Shown here: one piece after another, positions 1 through 8,061 of the stretch
Position numbering within the stretch: the first letter of the stretch is position 1
Layout: the number at the start of each line of letters is the position of its first letter
NCBI GenBank assembly: GCA_015258095.1
Contig: JABZIV010000015.1
Location: 1-41,750 of the forward strand
Direction: 5' to 3'
DNA length: 41,750 nucleotides
Source: Lachnospiraceae bacterium
GTDB taxonomy: Bacteria; Bacillota; Clostridia; Lachnospirales; Lachnospiraceae
Made by a program: the position numbers and the translations under genes
The notes under the pieces: model-generated
The model's input: only the letters and a program-made list of their open reading frames with translations
Told to the model about the DNA's origin: nothing
The model's database searches: none

Positions 1-1
1 A

Positions 2-1051
2 GCCAATGCATCCCCTACTATTCGGAATCTCGCAGAGCATAACGGGATGATTATCATGGTCACTTCCTATGATGCGTACACTGCGGCAAGGCTGATTAAC
101 CAGTCGATTCCGATTGATTTCTTTATGACGAAAGAAGGCATTATCGCTTTCCAGGAGGAGGATTATATCGATGATATCCGGGAAGTGATGGCCAGTAAGA
201 GACACAGAGATTTCCCGATTCTCAGTAAAGAAGGAAAGTACCTCGGAATGATTTCCCGCAGAAATCTGCTCGGCGCGAGAGGAAAGCAGGTCATTATGGT
301 GGATCATAATGAACTCGGGCAGGCACTTCCGGGGATGGAAGGCGCGGAGATTCTGGAGATTATTGACCATCATCGTCTGGGAACGATTCAAACGCTGTCT
401 CCCGTATACTTTCGGAATCAGCCGCTTGGCTGTTGCAGTACCATTATTTATAAGATTTATCAGGAAAACAATATTCCGATTGATAAAACGACGGCGGGAC
501 TTCTGATGTCCGCCATCATTTCCGATACGCTGCTTTTCCGCTCCCCGACTTGTACACCGGTGGATGAAGAAGCAGCTAGGGAGCTGGCGAAGATTGCCGG
601 AGTGGAGATCGAAAAGTATGCTATGGAGATGTTCTCCGCCGCATCCAATCTGAAGCAGAAGACGGATAAAGAGATTTTTTATCAGGATTTTAAGATTTTT
701 ACCGCGGGGAAGCTTCGTTTCGGAGTGAGCCAGATTACTTCCCTGAATGAAGAAGAGTTGCAGGGACTCTCGAATCGTCTCCTGCATTACGCCAAGGTCG
801 CCCTGGAAAAAGAGAAGTTGAATATGACTTTCGTTATGCTGACCAATATCCTGAGTCAGGACACGCTTTTACTGGCAGTGGGATCCCGTGCGGGAGAACT
901 CATGAATCTGGCGTTTTCTCTGGAGACGGAGAAGAAGAATTATGAGCTGGACGGAGTAAGTGTGGAAGGCTATGTTGCACGGATTCCGAAGCTGGTTTCC
1001 AGAAAGAAGCAATTGATACCGCCTCTGTCTCTTTATGCGGAGCAGATGTAA
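2..1051 (+). CDS. Mn-dependent family II inorganic pyrophosphatase with CBS/DRTGG regulatory region (5' partial)
   Basis: Hydrolyses pyrophosphate to two phosphates in the cytoplasm. The reading frame is open from base 2 with no start, so the N-terminal part lies outside the window. In order, the visible part shows the tail of a DRTGG-like domain (MIIMVTSYDAYTAARLI), a CBS repeat (FPILSKEGKYLGMISRRNLL), the second half of the DHH catalytic domain with a VDHNE motif and the metal-binding DHHR (near base 368), and a DHHA2 domain ending in SRKKQLIPPL, a substrate-binding signature of family II enzymes. The internal CBS/DRTGG block is the arrangement of adenine-nucleotide-regulated clostridial pyrophosphatases. 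The next gene starts 13 bp downstream, so they are probably co-transcribed. The family call is firm; regulation is inferred from domain content. Confidence 0.93.
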   Translation, partial: ANASPTIRNLAEHNGMIIMVTSYDAYTAARLINQSIPIDFFMTKEGIIAFQEEDYIDDIREVMASKRHRDFPILSKEGKYLGMISRRNLLGARGKQVIMVDHNELGQALPGMEGAEILEIIDHHRLGTIQTLSPVYFRNQPLGCCSTIIYKIYQENNIPIDKTTAGLLMSAIISDTLLFRSPTCTPVDEEAARELAKIAGVEIEKYAMEMFSAASNLKQKTDKEIFYQDFKIFTAGKLRFGVSQITSLNEEELQGLSNRLLHYAKVALEKEKLNMTFVMLTNILSQDTLLLAVGSRAGELMNLAFSLETEKKNYELDGVSVEGYVARIPKLVSRKKQLIPPLSLYAEQM

Positions 1052-1064
1052 GGAAGGCAAGAAG

Positions 1065-1589
1065 ATGAATGTATGTCTGATCGGTATGCCGTCGAGCGGG
1101 AAGAGTGTGCTGGGAAAGATGCTTGCGAAGAAGCGGAAAATGACTTTTCTGGATCTGGACACCGTTATACAGGAGAATACCGGGAAACTGCTTCGGGAAA
1201 TCATTGCGGAGGAGGGGAGAGAAGGCTTTCTTCAGATCGAAGGAGATACGGGTGCTTCTCTTTCCGTGGAGAATACGGTGATTTCTCCCGGCGGTTCTAT
1301 CTGCTATAGTGAGAAGGCGATGCGTCACTTGCAGCAGATTTCCGTGGTGATTTATCTGCATATTTCCTATGAGGAGATGGAGAAACGGATTGGAGATCCG
1401 GTAAAGCGCGGTGTGGCAATACCGGACGGCTTCACTCTGCGGGATTTATATGAAGAGCGCACGGCCCTGTATCAAAAGTATGCAGCCTTCACCTTGCGGG
1501 AGGGGATGCTTTCCGCATGGGAATGTGTTGGGAAGATTATGGCTTTTCTGAATCAGGAAAGTGAAGGAAAAATGCGGGAGAAGGATTGA
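1065..1589 (+). CDS. Shikimate kinase-like P-loop kinase
   Basis: A 174-residue P-loop protein of shikimate kinase size. The Walker A is GMPSSGKSVLGK near the N-terminus, followed by FLDLDTVI at the position of the DxD that contacts Mg and shikimate in AroK. The start at 1065 is preferred over an in-frame ATG at 1035 because AGGAAGG lies just upstream and the P-loop then falls at the usual distance. Several shikimate contacts look altered: the usual Gly-Phe-Arg is GFLQIE here, and the GGG loop reads PGGSI. An Arg in the EERTALYQKY segment resembles the conserved C-terminal Arg. It may be a divergent AroK or a related kinase with another substrate. No other aromatic pathway gene is adjacent, so the neighbourhood does not settle it. 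Confidence 0.75.
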   Translation: MNVCLIGMPSSGKSVLGKMLAKKRKMTFLDLDTVIQENTGKLLREIIAEEGREGFLQIEGDTGASLSVENTVISPGGSICYSEKAMRHLQQISVVIYLHISYEEMEKRIGDPVKRGVAIPDGFTLRDLYEERTALYQKYAAFTLREGMLSAWECVGKIMAFLNQESEGKMREKD

Positions 1590-1596
1590 CGGGGAG

Positions 1597-4191
1597 ATGG
1601 AAAATATCGTACTGGGCCTTTTGGCACAGGTGGATCGGGGAAAGACCAGTCTTTCGGAAAGTCTGCTTTTTGAAAGCGGCAAGATAGAGAAGAAGGGACG
1701 CGTGGATCATGGGGACAGTGTGCTTGACCACGATGAATTAGAGCGGAAAAAAGGAATCACCATCTATGCGAAGAGTGTTTATTTTTCAAGGGAAAATAAA
1801 CGCTTTTTTCTTTTGGATACACCGGGGCACAGAGAGTTTTCCGGGGAAATGGAACGTGCTTTAAAGGTTCTGGATTACGGGATACTGCTTTTGGACGGGA
1901 AGGAAGGCATCGGCGGACGGGAAAGAGAATTATGGTCTCTTGCCGGGAAAGCCGGACTTCCTCTCTTTCTCTTTGTCAATAAAATGGATTTGTGGGAAGG
2001 AAGCCGGGAGAGCCTGATGGAAGAGTTGAGGGCAGGGCTTCCCGGAGAAGCCCTTGTCGACTTTACGCCTTTTTCAGAAGAAAACGGGAAGGAGGCACGG
2101 ACCGCTTTTCTGGAAGAAGTCTCTTTGTCCGGGACGAAAAGTATGGAAGAATACCTAGAGAAGGGAAACCTCTCGATAGAAACCATCCGGGGACTGATGG
2201 AACAACGACTGCTTTTTCCCGTGTTTTTCGGATCGGCTTTAAAGCAGGAAGGAATGGACGCATTTTTACGTGCCGTTACCCTGCTCTGTGAAACGCGGGA
2301 GAGGAAGGAAAAAGGAGAGAAAGCAGGCTACATTTATAAGATTACAAGAGATGAGAAAGGAAGACGTATCGCAAAGGCCCGTCTTTTCAAGGGAAATCTC
2401 AGCGTAAGGGAAGAGTGGATTCCGGGAGAGAAACTGACGGAGATCCGTATGGAAGAGGGAGATCGTTACACGGATTGCAGTGCGGTGGAAGAAGGCAGTC
2501 TTTTTCTTGCGCCGGTTTCCGAGAAAGTACGGACGGGAGCCTTCCCCTGTGCAGAGGAAGGAATGCGAGCGGAAAAAACCTATTTTGAACAGAAACTTTC
2601 CTTGAAAGAAGGAGACATTCTTCGTTTTCTTCCCGTTGTTCGTGCCCTTTCGGAAGAGTTTCCCGAGTGGGGTCTGGGGCTTTCGGAAGAGGGGAAAACA
2701 GTGCGCATTCGCTCCCTTGGCGCTTTACAGAAAGAGTTACTGCGGACTCTTTTTTTAAAAAGGACGGGAGAGGAACTTGTATTTTCCGATATAGAAGCGA
2801 TTTACGGGGAAGGACCGCGGAAGACGGCGGAAGCGGAGGGACTCCTTTCCCGTCAGGGGCATTTCTTTTCTCTTCGTCTTCGTCTTTCTCCGCTTGTCGA
2901 AGGACAGGAAAAGAAAGAAGAAGGAGAAACAGAGAAGAAAAAAGAGGGAGAAACAGGAGAAGAACAGAGAGAAGAAAACTATCTTTTGCAGTTCGCGGAG
3001 GGCCTTTCCTTAAAAGAGGAGTGGCGGAATCGGCTGGAGACGGAATGGCGGGAGGCGAGTCCGAAAGGAATGCTGCTTGCGGGGCCCTATACAGAGTACC
3101 GGGTGGAACTCTTGGATGCGGAATACAAAGAAAGCGCTTCCTACTATATCGATTTTAAAGAAGCCTTCTTGGAAGCCTTTTCCGAAGCGAGGAGGATCAG
3201 CGGAACGAAGCTCTTCTATCCGCTTTTCGCGTATCGGATTACGACAGAAGCATCGTTTCTCGGCGATATTTTGCAGAGGATCGAAAAAGGAAAAGGAAAG
3301 CAGGAAGAACTTCTCCAGGAGGGGGAAACAGTGCGTCTCGCGGGAAAGATTCCGGGAGAAAATCTACCTCGACTCTTAAAGGATTTACAGGACTTTGGAG
3401 CGGAAGTGCGTTACCGTTTTCAAAAGTTTCTGCCGCTGGGAGAAGAGGAGGAGCGGACTCTTGTCGAGAAGCATTTTTTGAACCGGGAACTTGCAGCGCA
3501 GTTACTCTACGGAGAAGTGTCGGAAGAAATAGAGGAGCAGGCGCCTTTCACAAAGAAAGAGAAGAAAAAAGAGAAGAGCGGAAGCTATATTCAGGATGCC
3601 ACGCTGGAAGAAATCTTTGTGAAAACCTTCGGACCGATCCGGAACCGGGGAAAGGAAGCGCTTCTTTCCGAACAGAAGCTTATTTTGTCGAGGGAAAAGG
3701 AAGAAAAGCAGAGAGAGGCACGGGCGCAGTATGAGAAGCAGGCGGTGCCGGGAAGGAAAGCAGTACTACTGGTAGACGGATACAACTTTATGTTTGCGGA
3801 CCCCTATCTAAAGGAACTTGCCGGAGAGGATCTGATGGCGGGGAGGGAGAAGGTGATTACGCTCCTGTCCGAATATGCCGTTTATCAGGATACGGAAGTC
3901 TATCTGATTTTTGATGCCTATCATGTAAAGGGACATCAGGGCAGCAGTCGTACGTATGGGAAGAACCTGGAAAGCATTTTTACGAAGGAAGGGGAAACGG
4001 CGGACTTTCAGTTGACGAAGATGGCAAAGGATTTTGCGGAGAAGGGGAGAAGAGTCAGTATTGTGACCTCCGACCGGGCAGTACAGGTGCAGGCTTTTTC
4101 CGGAAAGGGCGTGCGACGGTATTCTTCAAGAGAGTTTTATCGTGTTTTAGAAGCGATGCGGAGAGACATTACGGCATCTTTAGAGGAATAA
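1597..4191 (+). CDS. TetM/EF-G-like translational GTPase fused to a C-terminal YacP/Rae1-type NYN endoribonuclease domain
   Basis: 864 residues. The G domain shows G1 AQVDRGKT (residues 10-17), G2 KGITI (52-56), G3 DTPGH (74-78) and G4 NKMD (128-131). The order of the rest follows TetM-type ribosomal protection proteins, with an IPGENL segment matching the TetM domain V region. Residues about 437-462 are a Glu/Lys low-complexity insertion. A Lys-rich, helical linker leads into residues 721-864, which closely resemble YacP/Rae1: LLVDGYNFMF, FDAYHVKG, TKEGETAD and VTSD, including the acidic residues expected of a NYN nuclease. Known: Rae1 of Bacillus cleaves mRNA in the ribosomal A site, and TetM binds the same site. 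Inferred: the GTPase delivers the nuclease to ribosomes. The TetM Ser-Pro-Val loop is not seen, so tetracycline resistance is doubtful. Start chosen at 1597, with GGGGAG directly upstream; an in-frame GTG at 1561 is less likely. Confidence 0.88.
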   Translation: MENIVLGLLAQVDRGKTSLSESLLFESGKIEKKGRVDHGDSVLDHDELERKKGITIYAKSVYFSRENKRFFLLDTPGHREFSGEMERALKVLDYGILLLDGKEGIGGRERELWSLAGKAGLPLFLFVNKMDLWEGSRESLMEELRAGLPGEALVDFTPFSEENGKEARTAFLEEVSLSGTKSMEEYLEKGNLSIETIRGLMEQRLLFPVFFGSALKQEGMDAFLRAVTLLCETRERKEKGEKAGYIYKITRDEKGRRIAKARLFKGNLSVREEWIPGEKLTEIRMEEGDRYTDCSAVEEGSLFLAPVSEKVRTGAFPCAEEGMRAEKTYFEQKLSLKEGDILRFLPVVRALSEEFPEWGLGLSEEGKTVRIRSLGALQKELLRTLFLKRTGEELVFSDIEAIYGEGPRKTAEAEGLLSRQGHFFSLRLRLSPLVEGQEKKEEGETEKKKEGETGEEQREENYLLQFAEGLSLKEEWRNRLETEWREASPKGMLLAGPYTEYRVELLDAEYKESASYYIDFKEAFLEAFSEARRISGTKLFYPLFAYRITTEASFLGDILQRIEKGKGKQEELLQEGETVRLAGKIPGENLPRLLKDLQDFGAEVRYRFQKFLPLGEEEERTLVEKHFLNRELAAQLLYGEVSEEIEEQAPFTKKEKKKEKSGSYIQDATLEEIFVKTFGPIRNRGKEALLSEQKLILSREKEEKQREARAQYEKQAVPGRKAVLLVDGYNFMFADPYLKELAGEDLMAGREKVITLLSEYAVYQDTEVYLIFDAYHVKGHQGSSRTYGKNLESIFTKEGETADFQLTKMAKDFAEKGRRVSIVTSDRAVQVQAFSGKGVRRYSSREFYRVLEAMRRDITASLEE

Positions 4192-4268
4192 AAACATGGA
4201 TTCGAAATGTTGCAAAGGTTTTGCCCGCTTTGTAAAGTATATTTGTTGATGAGAAATAAAAAGTGGGT

Positions 4269-4297
4269 TTGACAAAAACGGGATGCATCCGTATAAT
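4269..4297 (+). promoter_or_regulatory. Consensus sigma-A promoter with a palindromic spacer
   Basis: TTGACA at 4269-4274 and TATAAT at 4292-4297 are separated by exactly 17 bases, a perfect match at both elements. The spacer holds a perfect 10-bp palindrome, GGATGCATCC (4281-4290), which could be an operator. The transcript would start near 4304, leaving a leader of about 220 nt before the CNNM-type gene. Confidence 0.85.
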
Positions 4298-4354
4298 TTG
4301 CAGTATTATTTTCTACGACGAAGAGAAAGTTTTTGTAGCAGGAAAGGAAACAGA

Positions 4355-4423
4355 ATGGACGACGGGGACGGGAATACGGATACCCCCAATAAAAATCAGA
4401 TAGCGAAGGCGCGTTTATGCTGA
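4355..4423 (+). CDS. Possible 22-codon leader ORF
   Basis: A short frame from an ATG at 4355 to TGA at 4421-4423 would encode MDDGDGNTDTPNKNQIAKAR plus two residues. GGAAAGGAAA lies just upstream as a possible ribosome-binding site. The frame ends ten bases before a terminator-like hairpin, the layout of a leader peptide and attenuator, but no run of one regulatory codon is evident. It may equally be chance within a structured leader or a small RNA. Confidence 0.25.
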   Translation: MDDGDGNTDTPNKNQIAKARLC

Positions 4424-4432
4424 AGAGAAAAG

Positions 4433-4462
4433 AAAGGGATAGCAGTTCTGCTATGCCTTTTT
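4433..4462 (+). terminator. Terminator-like hairpin (attenuator candidate) in the leader
   Basis: The arms at 4433-4445 and 4448-4460 pair with a single G-G mismatch around a two-base TT loop, and a T run overlaps the 3' end (4458-4462). It sits between the strong promoter and the CNNM-type gene, so it would either end a small RNA of about 160 nt or attenuate the downstream gene. Confidence 0.55.
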
Positions 4463-4522
4463 CTGCTTGCATAAAAAGAGATGGCAAGAATCGTTTGAAA
4501 TGAGGAGGATGGAAGAACTGTT

Positions 4523-5845
4523 ATGTTGGGAAGAGTGATACTCTTATTTGTACTGATTATCATCAATGGATTTTTTTCCTGCGCGGAAATTGCGGTCATA
4601 CAGATAGGAGAAGGAAAGTTAAAGAAGCTCAGTGAAGAGGGAAACCAGAAAGCAAAGCGGCTTTTAAAGTTTAAAGAAGACCCTTCCCGCTTTTTGTCCA
4701 CGATTCAGGTGGCGATTACCCTCGCCGGCTTTCTTTCCAGTGCCTTCGCATCGGAAAGCTTTGCAGGAATGGTGGATCAACTTGTTCGGCGTTTCTTTCC
4801 CGCGCTTTCCCTCGATGTGATTCACCCCATTTCCATTGTTTTGATTACGATATTGCTTTCCTATCTCAGTATTGTGTTCGGAGAGCTGGTTCCGAAGCGC
4901 CTTGCTCAGGTATACACGGAGCCGATTGCCCTGTTCATCACGCCGGTCTTGGGACTCGTTTCCATTTTGAGCACGCCGCTCGTTTTTCTTCTTTCCGCGT
5001 CCACGAACAGTATTTTACGGCTGATCGGCATCAATCCGGATGAAGATTCCAACCAGATTTCAGAGGAAGATATCCTGATGATGGTGGATGAAGGAATGGA
5101 GAAGGGAACCATTGAATCCACGGAAAATGAGTTTATCCAGAATGTGTTTGAGTTTAAGGATTTGACGGTAGAAGAAGTATGCACGCATCGAACCGATGTT
5201 GCCATGCTCTACATCGAGGACACGGACAGGCAGTGGCGAAGAACGATTCATGAACATCGTTTTGCCTGCTATCCGATTTGCGGAGAAGATGATGACGATA
5301 TTATAGGAATCTTAAATACCAAAGATTACTTCCGTTTAAATGACCTGAGTCGTCCGAATGTGATGAAAAATGCAGTAGATCGCCCCTTCTTTGTCTCACA
5401 GAACATGAAGGTTTCCGATCTTTTCGATACGATGAAGAAGGAAAGAAAGTACTATGCTGTCGTGCTGGACGAGTATGGCGGAATGACCGGTATCGTAACC
5501 CTGCACGACTTAATCGAGGCTCTGGTGGGAGATCTTCACGAAGAGGATGAGCTTCCGGAGCCGGAGCCGATTGAAGCAATCGGGGATAATGAATGGATTA
5601 TTCTCGGTTCTGCCGATTTGGAAGATGTCAATGAAGCGTTGAAGATTCATCTCGACCTGGAGGCGGCGGATACTTTCGGCGGCTATATCATGGGGATTCT
5701 CGGAAAGGTGCCGGAGGACGGTTCGTCCTTCCATCTGGATACGGACAATTTAAGTATTGATGTCGCGTATATCAAGAATCATAGAATCGGAAAAACGGTT
5801 GTACGCTTGCTCACTCCGCCGGAGAAGGAAGAGGAAGAAGAGTAG
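4523..5845 (+). CDS. CNNM/CorC (hemolysin C family) membrane protein with CBS pair
   Basis: 440 residues. The N-terminal DUF21/CNNM membrane region (about 1-175) has several hydrophobic segments and the family patterns FFSCAEIA, ITLAGFLSS and VFGELVPKRLA. A CBS pair follows (about 195-325), ending in DEYGGMTGIVTLHDLIEALVGD, and then a C-terminal CorC_HlyC domain with GGYIMGILGKVP. The protein ends in an acidic tail. Relatives are linked to Mg2+ or other divalent cation transport; the older 'hemolysin' label is not evidence of haemolysis. AGGAGG at 4503-4508 is rather far (14 bp) from the chosen ATG. Expression probably depends on the promoter at 4269-4297 and the structured leader, which fits control by an ion or metabolite, although no known riboswitch is recognised. 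Confidence 0.9.
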   Translation: MLGRVILLFVLIIINGFFSCAEIAVIQIGEGKLKKLSEEGNQKAKRLLKFKEDPSRFLSTIQVAITLAGFLSSAFASESFAGMVDQLVRRFFPALSLDVIHPISIVLITILLSYLSIVFGELVPKRLAQVYTEPIALFITPVLGLVSILSTPLVFLLSASTNSILRLIGINPDEDSNQISEEDILMMVDEGMEKGTIESTENEFIQNVFEFKDLTVEEVCTHRTDVAMLYIEDTDRQWRRTIHEHRFACYPICGEDDDDIIGILNTKDYFRLNDLSRPNVMKNAVDRPFFVSQNMKVSDLFDTMKKERKYYAVVLDEYGGMTGIVTLHDLIEALVGDLHEEDELPEPEPIEAIGDNEWIILGSADLEDVNEALKIHLDLEAADTFGGYIMGILGKVPEDGSSFHLDTDNLSIDVAYIKNHRIGKTVVRLLTPPEKEEEEE

Positions 5846-5854
5846 GAACAGTTC

Positions 5855-5882
5855 TTGACAAGAAGAGAAAAAAGGATATCCT
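5855..5882 (+). promoter_or_regulatory. Promoter upstream of the HMA protein
   Basis: TTGACA at 5855-5860 is followed after 16 bases by TATCCT (5877-5882), which matches the -10 consensus at 4 of 6 positions. It lies 86 bp before the HMA gene and just after the CNNM stop codon. Confidence 0.5.
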
Positions 5883-5967
5883 AGTTGGTTAGGAAATACT
5901 AATTTGGTTTGGGCAGCAGATTTCGGAGGAGAAGACTCTTCTTCGTAAACCCGGATGGAGGTAGAAA

Positions 5968-6333
5968 ATGGGAAATATTGTTATTGTCGGCGTTGTTTTG
6001 CTTATTATCGTTTTTGCCGTGCGAAGCATGATGAAAAGAGGAAAAAGCGGTTGTTGCGGTGGCGGAGAATGTGCCGTTTCGGAAGTGAAAGCAGCGGATC
6101 AGGATCCAAGTCATTATCCCTATAAGGCAGAAGTGAAAGTAGAGGATATGCACTGTGAGAACTGTAAGAAGAAAGTGGAAAATGCATTGAATGCGGTTCC
6201 CGGGGTATGGGGAACGGTCAATCTCAAAGAGAAGACGGCGGAAGTCAGGATGAAGGAAGCCCACACGGAATTGGAAATCCGGGAATGGATTAACAAAGCG
6301 GGATATGGCGTGTCTCTTGTAGAGATGGCGTAA
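5968..6333 (+). CDS. Membrane-anchored heavy-metal-associated (HMA) domain protein
   Basis: 121 residues. The N-terminus (about 3-20) is a single hydrophobic segment followed by a basic patch and a Cys/Gly cluster, CCGGGEC. That layout resembles the small Cys-rich membrane proteins found near FeoB. Residues about 52-120 form an HMA domain with the metal-binding MHCENC motif in the usual VEDMHCENCKKKVENAL context. It is likely a membrane-tethered copper or other soft-metal chaperone, like CopZ but anchored. No P-type ATPase is adjacent, so the partner is unknown. GGATGGAGGT just upstream supports the start. Confidence 0.82.
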   Translation: MGNIVIVGVVLLIIVFAVRSMMKRGKSGCCGGGECAVSEVKAADQDPSHYPYKAEVKVEDMHCENCKKKVENALNAVPGVWGTVNLKEKTAEVRMKEAHTELEIREWINKAGYGVSLVEMA

Positions 6334-6349
6334 GATTCAGGATTCATAG

Positions 6350-6397
6350 AGAAGGAGAGCGGAAGGAACAGGGTACTGTACAGCTCTCTTTTCTTTA
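6350..6397 (+). terminator. Putative terminator after the HMA gene
   Basis: GAGAGC at 6355-6360 pairs with GCTCTC at 6383-6388, and the 3' arm runs into TTTTCTTT. The loop contains a further small inverted repeat, GTACTGTAC. The stem is short and the T run is interrupted. Confidence 0.45.
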
Positions 6398-6420
6398 TGG
6401 GAAGCATAGGAGAATAGGGT

Positions 6421-7002
6421 ATGCATAAGGAATTTCGGGAAGAGGATCTAGAAGTTAAGAAGCCGGTGACCTTGCTGGAAAGAACACTAAAGTACGAGGG
6501 GTCGGTGCTGAAAGTCTATGATGATTATGTGGATGTCGGCGGTCATAAGACGCACTGGGATTTTATTCACCACATGGGAGCGGCTGCGGTGCTTCCGGTA
6601 CTTCCGAACGGCAAGATTCTGATGGAAAGACAGTATAGGCATGCCCTCGGAAGATACACCCTGGAGATTCCTGCCGGAAAGCGGGATAGTGAAGAGGAAG
6701 ACTTTCTGCTCTGTGCAAAGAGAGAACTCCGGGAGGAGACTGGCTATACCAGCGATGATTTTCAATTTTTGCTCTATGTGAACACGACCGTTGCCTTTCT
6801 CGATGAAAAGATTGGGATTTTTGTTGCGAAGAATCTGAAAAAAGGAGAACAGCATTTCGACCCGGATGAAGAGATTTTTTTGGAAGAGTGGGAACTGTCC
6901 GACTTGCAGGATAGGATATTTGCGGGTAAACTAACCGATGGTAAGACGGTAGCTGCAATTCAGAGCTATGCGGTGATGTGCAGTCGGGAGAAAGAGAAGT
7001 AG
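6421..7002 (+). CDS. NUDIX hydrolase, ADP-ribose pyrophosphatase type
   Basis: 193 residues. The NUDIX box begins at PAGKRDSEEED and ends in KRELREETGY; the first spacer appears one residue longer than the textbook GX5EX7REUXEEXGU. The preceding strand (HHMGAAAVLPVLPNGKILMERQYR) is typical of ADP-ribose pyrophosphatases such as NudF, which cleave ADP-ribose to AMP and ribose-5-phosphate. It is followed after 9 bp by apt, so AMP and phosphoribosyl metabolism may be linked in this operon. Substrate specificity is inferred from overall similarity. Confidence 0.86.
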   Translation: MHKEFREEDLEVKKPVTLLERTLKYEGSVLKVYDDYVDVGGHKTHWDFIHHMGAAAVLPVLPNGKILMERQYRHALGRYTLEIPAGKRDSEEEDFLLCAKRELREETGYTSDDFQFLLYVNTTVAFLDEKIGIFVAKNLKKGEQHFDPDEEIFLEEWELSDLQDRIFAGKLTDGKTVAAIQSYAVMCSREKEK

Positions 7003-7011
7003 CGTGAAAGT

Positions 7012-7542
7012 ATGAAGAGAGAGAATTTAGCGGATTATGTGTTGTCTATACCGGATTTTCCGGAGAAGGGAATCATCTTTCGGGATATTACATCCCTGAT
7101 TCAGGATCCGGACGGGTTGAAGGACTCCGTGGACGGGTTGATTCATTCCCTGGATGGACTGGATTTTGACCTGGTCATCGGTCTGGAGAGTCGCGGGTTT
7201 ATCTTCGGTACCGCCATTGCATACGAGATGCATAAGGGCTTTGTGCCGGTACGGAAGAAGGGAAAGTTGCCGAGAGAAACGGTTTCCGTGGCCTATGACC
7301 TGGAATACGGCAGAGCGGAAGTGGAGATCCATAAGGATGCCATTCAGAAAGGAACCCGGGTGGTCATCGTCGATGATCTGATTGCGACGGGAGGAACTCT
7401 GGAAGCCGCTTGTAAGCTGGTGGAAATGCTTGGCGGGGAAGTGGTCAAGATTTCGGTTGTCATGGAACTTGCCGGCTTGAAAGGAAGAGAAAAGCTGAAA
7501 GGCTATCCCTTAGAGTCTTTGATTCGTTATGAAGGAAAGTAA
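7012..7542 (+). CDS. apt: Adenine phosphoribosyltransferase
   Basis: 176 residues, the usual length. It converts adenine and PRPP to AMP and pyrophosphate in purine salvage. The N-terminal IPDFPEKGIIFRDIT signature, the ESRGFIFG loop and the PRPP-binding VVIVDDLIATGGT are all present. It starts 9 bp after the NUDIX gene and ends 15 bp before greA, so the three are almost certainly one transcript. The ribosome-binding site is weak, which suggests translational coupling to the NUDIX gene. Confidence 0.96.
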   Translation: MKRENLADYVLSIPDFPEKGIIFRDITSLIQDPDGLKDSVDGLIHSLDGLDFDLVIGLESRGFIFGTAIAYEMHKGFVPVRKKGKLPRETVSVAYDLEYGRAEVEIHKDAIQKGTRVVIVDDLIATGGTLEAACKLVEMLGGEVVKISVVMELAGLKGREKLKGYPLESLIRYEGK

Positions 7543-7557
7543 TAGAAAGACAGAAAA

Positions 7558-8061
7558 ATGGCAGAGGAATTAACCAAAGAAGACGTACGAAAAATAGAAG
7601 CGGAGATTACGAAGAGAAAGCTGGAAATCCGCCCGAAACTGATTGAAGCCGTGAAAGAAGCGAGGGCACAGGGGGATTTATCCGAGAATTTTGAGTACTA
7701 TGCCGCAAAGCGGGAAAAGAATCAAAACGAATCGCGCATTCGCTATCTGGAGAGAATTCTGAAGTTTGCCAAAGTGATTTCTACCGAAAGCCGTAGGGAT
7801 GAAGTCGGTATCAATGATACTGTTACGCTCTATTTTCCGGAGGACCGGGAAGAAGAGGTATATCATATCGTGACCTCCATCCGCGGGCAATCCCTCGAGG
7901 GGAAGATATCAAATATTTCTCCTCTTGGGAGAGCCGTGATGGGAAAGAAGCTTGGGGAAGCGGTTACGGTAGAGCTGGAAAACGGCAGTTCCTATGTGGT
8001 GGAAATTCGAAACATTGAGAAGACCGGAGAAAAAGAAGAGGAGAGCATCAGAAAGTTCTGA
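7558..8061 (+). CDS. greA: Transcription elongation factor GreA
   Basis: 167 residues. GreA rescues backtracked RNA polymerase by stimulating transcript cleavage. The N-terminal coiled coil carries the acidic tip in GDLSENFEYYAAK, and the C-terminal FKBP-like domain includes ISNISPLGRAVMGKKLGE. It is the last gene of the NUDIX-apt-greA run. A strong hairpin overlaps its last codons and stop, so transcription probably ends there. Confidence 0.95.
   Translation: MAEELTKEDVRKIEAEITKRKLEIRPKLIEAVKEARAQGDLSENFEYYAAKREKNQNESRIRYLERILKFAKVISTESRRDEVGINDTVTLYFPEDREEEVYHIVTSIRGQSLEGKISNISPLGRAVMGKKLGEAVTVELENGSSYVVEIRNIEKTGEKEEESIRKF

Noticed and set aside
1597..4191. Tetracycline resistance gene (tetM/tetO type)
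   Set aside because: The GTPase domain is similar, but the Ser-Pro-Val loop used in drug displacement is not apparent, the domain IV region has a charged insertion, and a NYN nuclease domain is fused to the end.
4355..4460. Known riboswitch (Mg, Mn, guanidine or cobalamin class) in the CNNM leader
   Set aside because: None of the conserved core sequences of those classes could be matched by eye; kept only as a structured leader.
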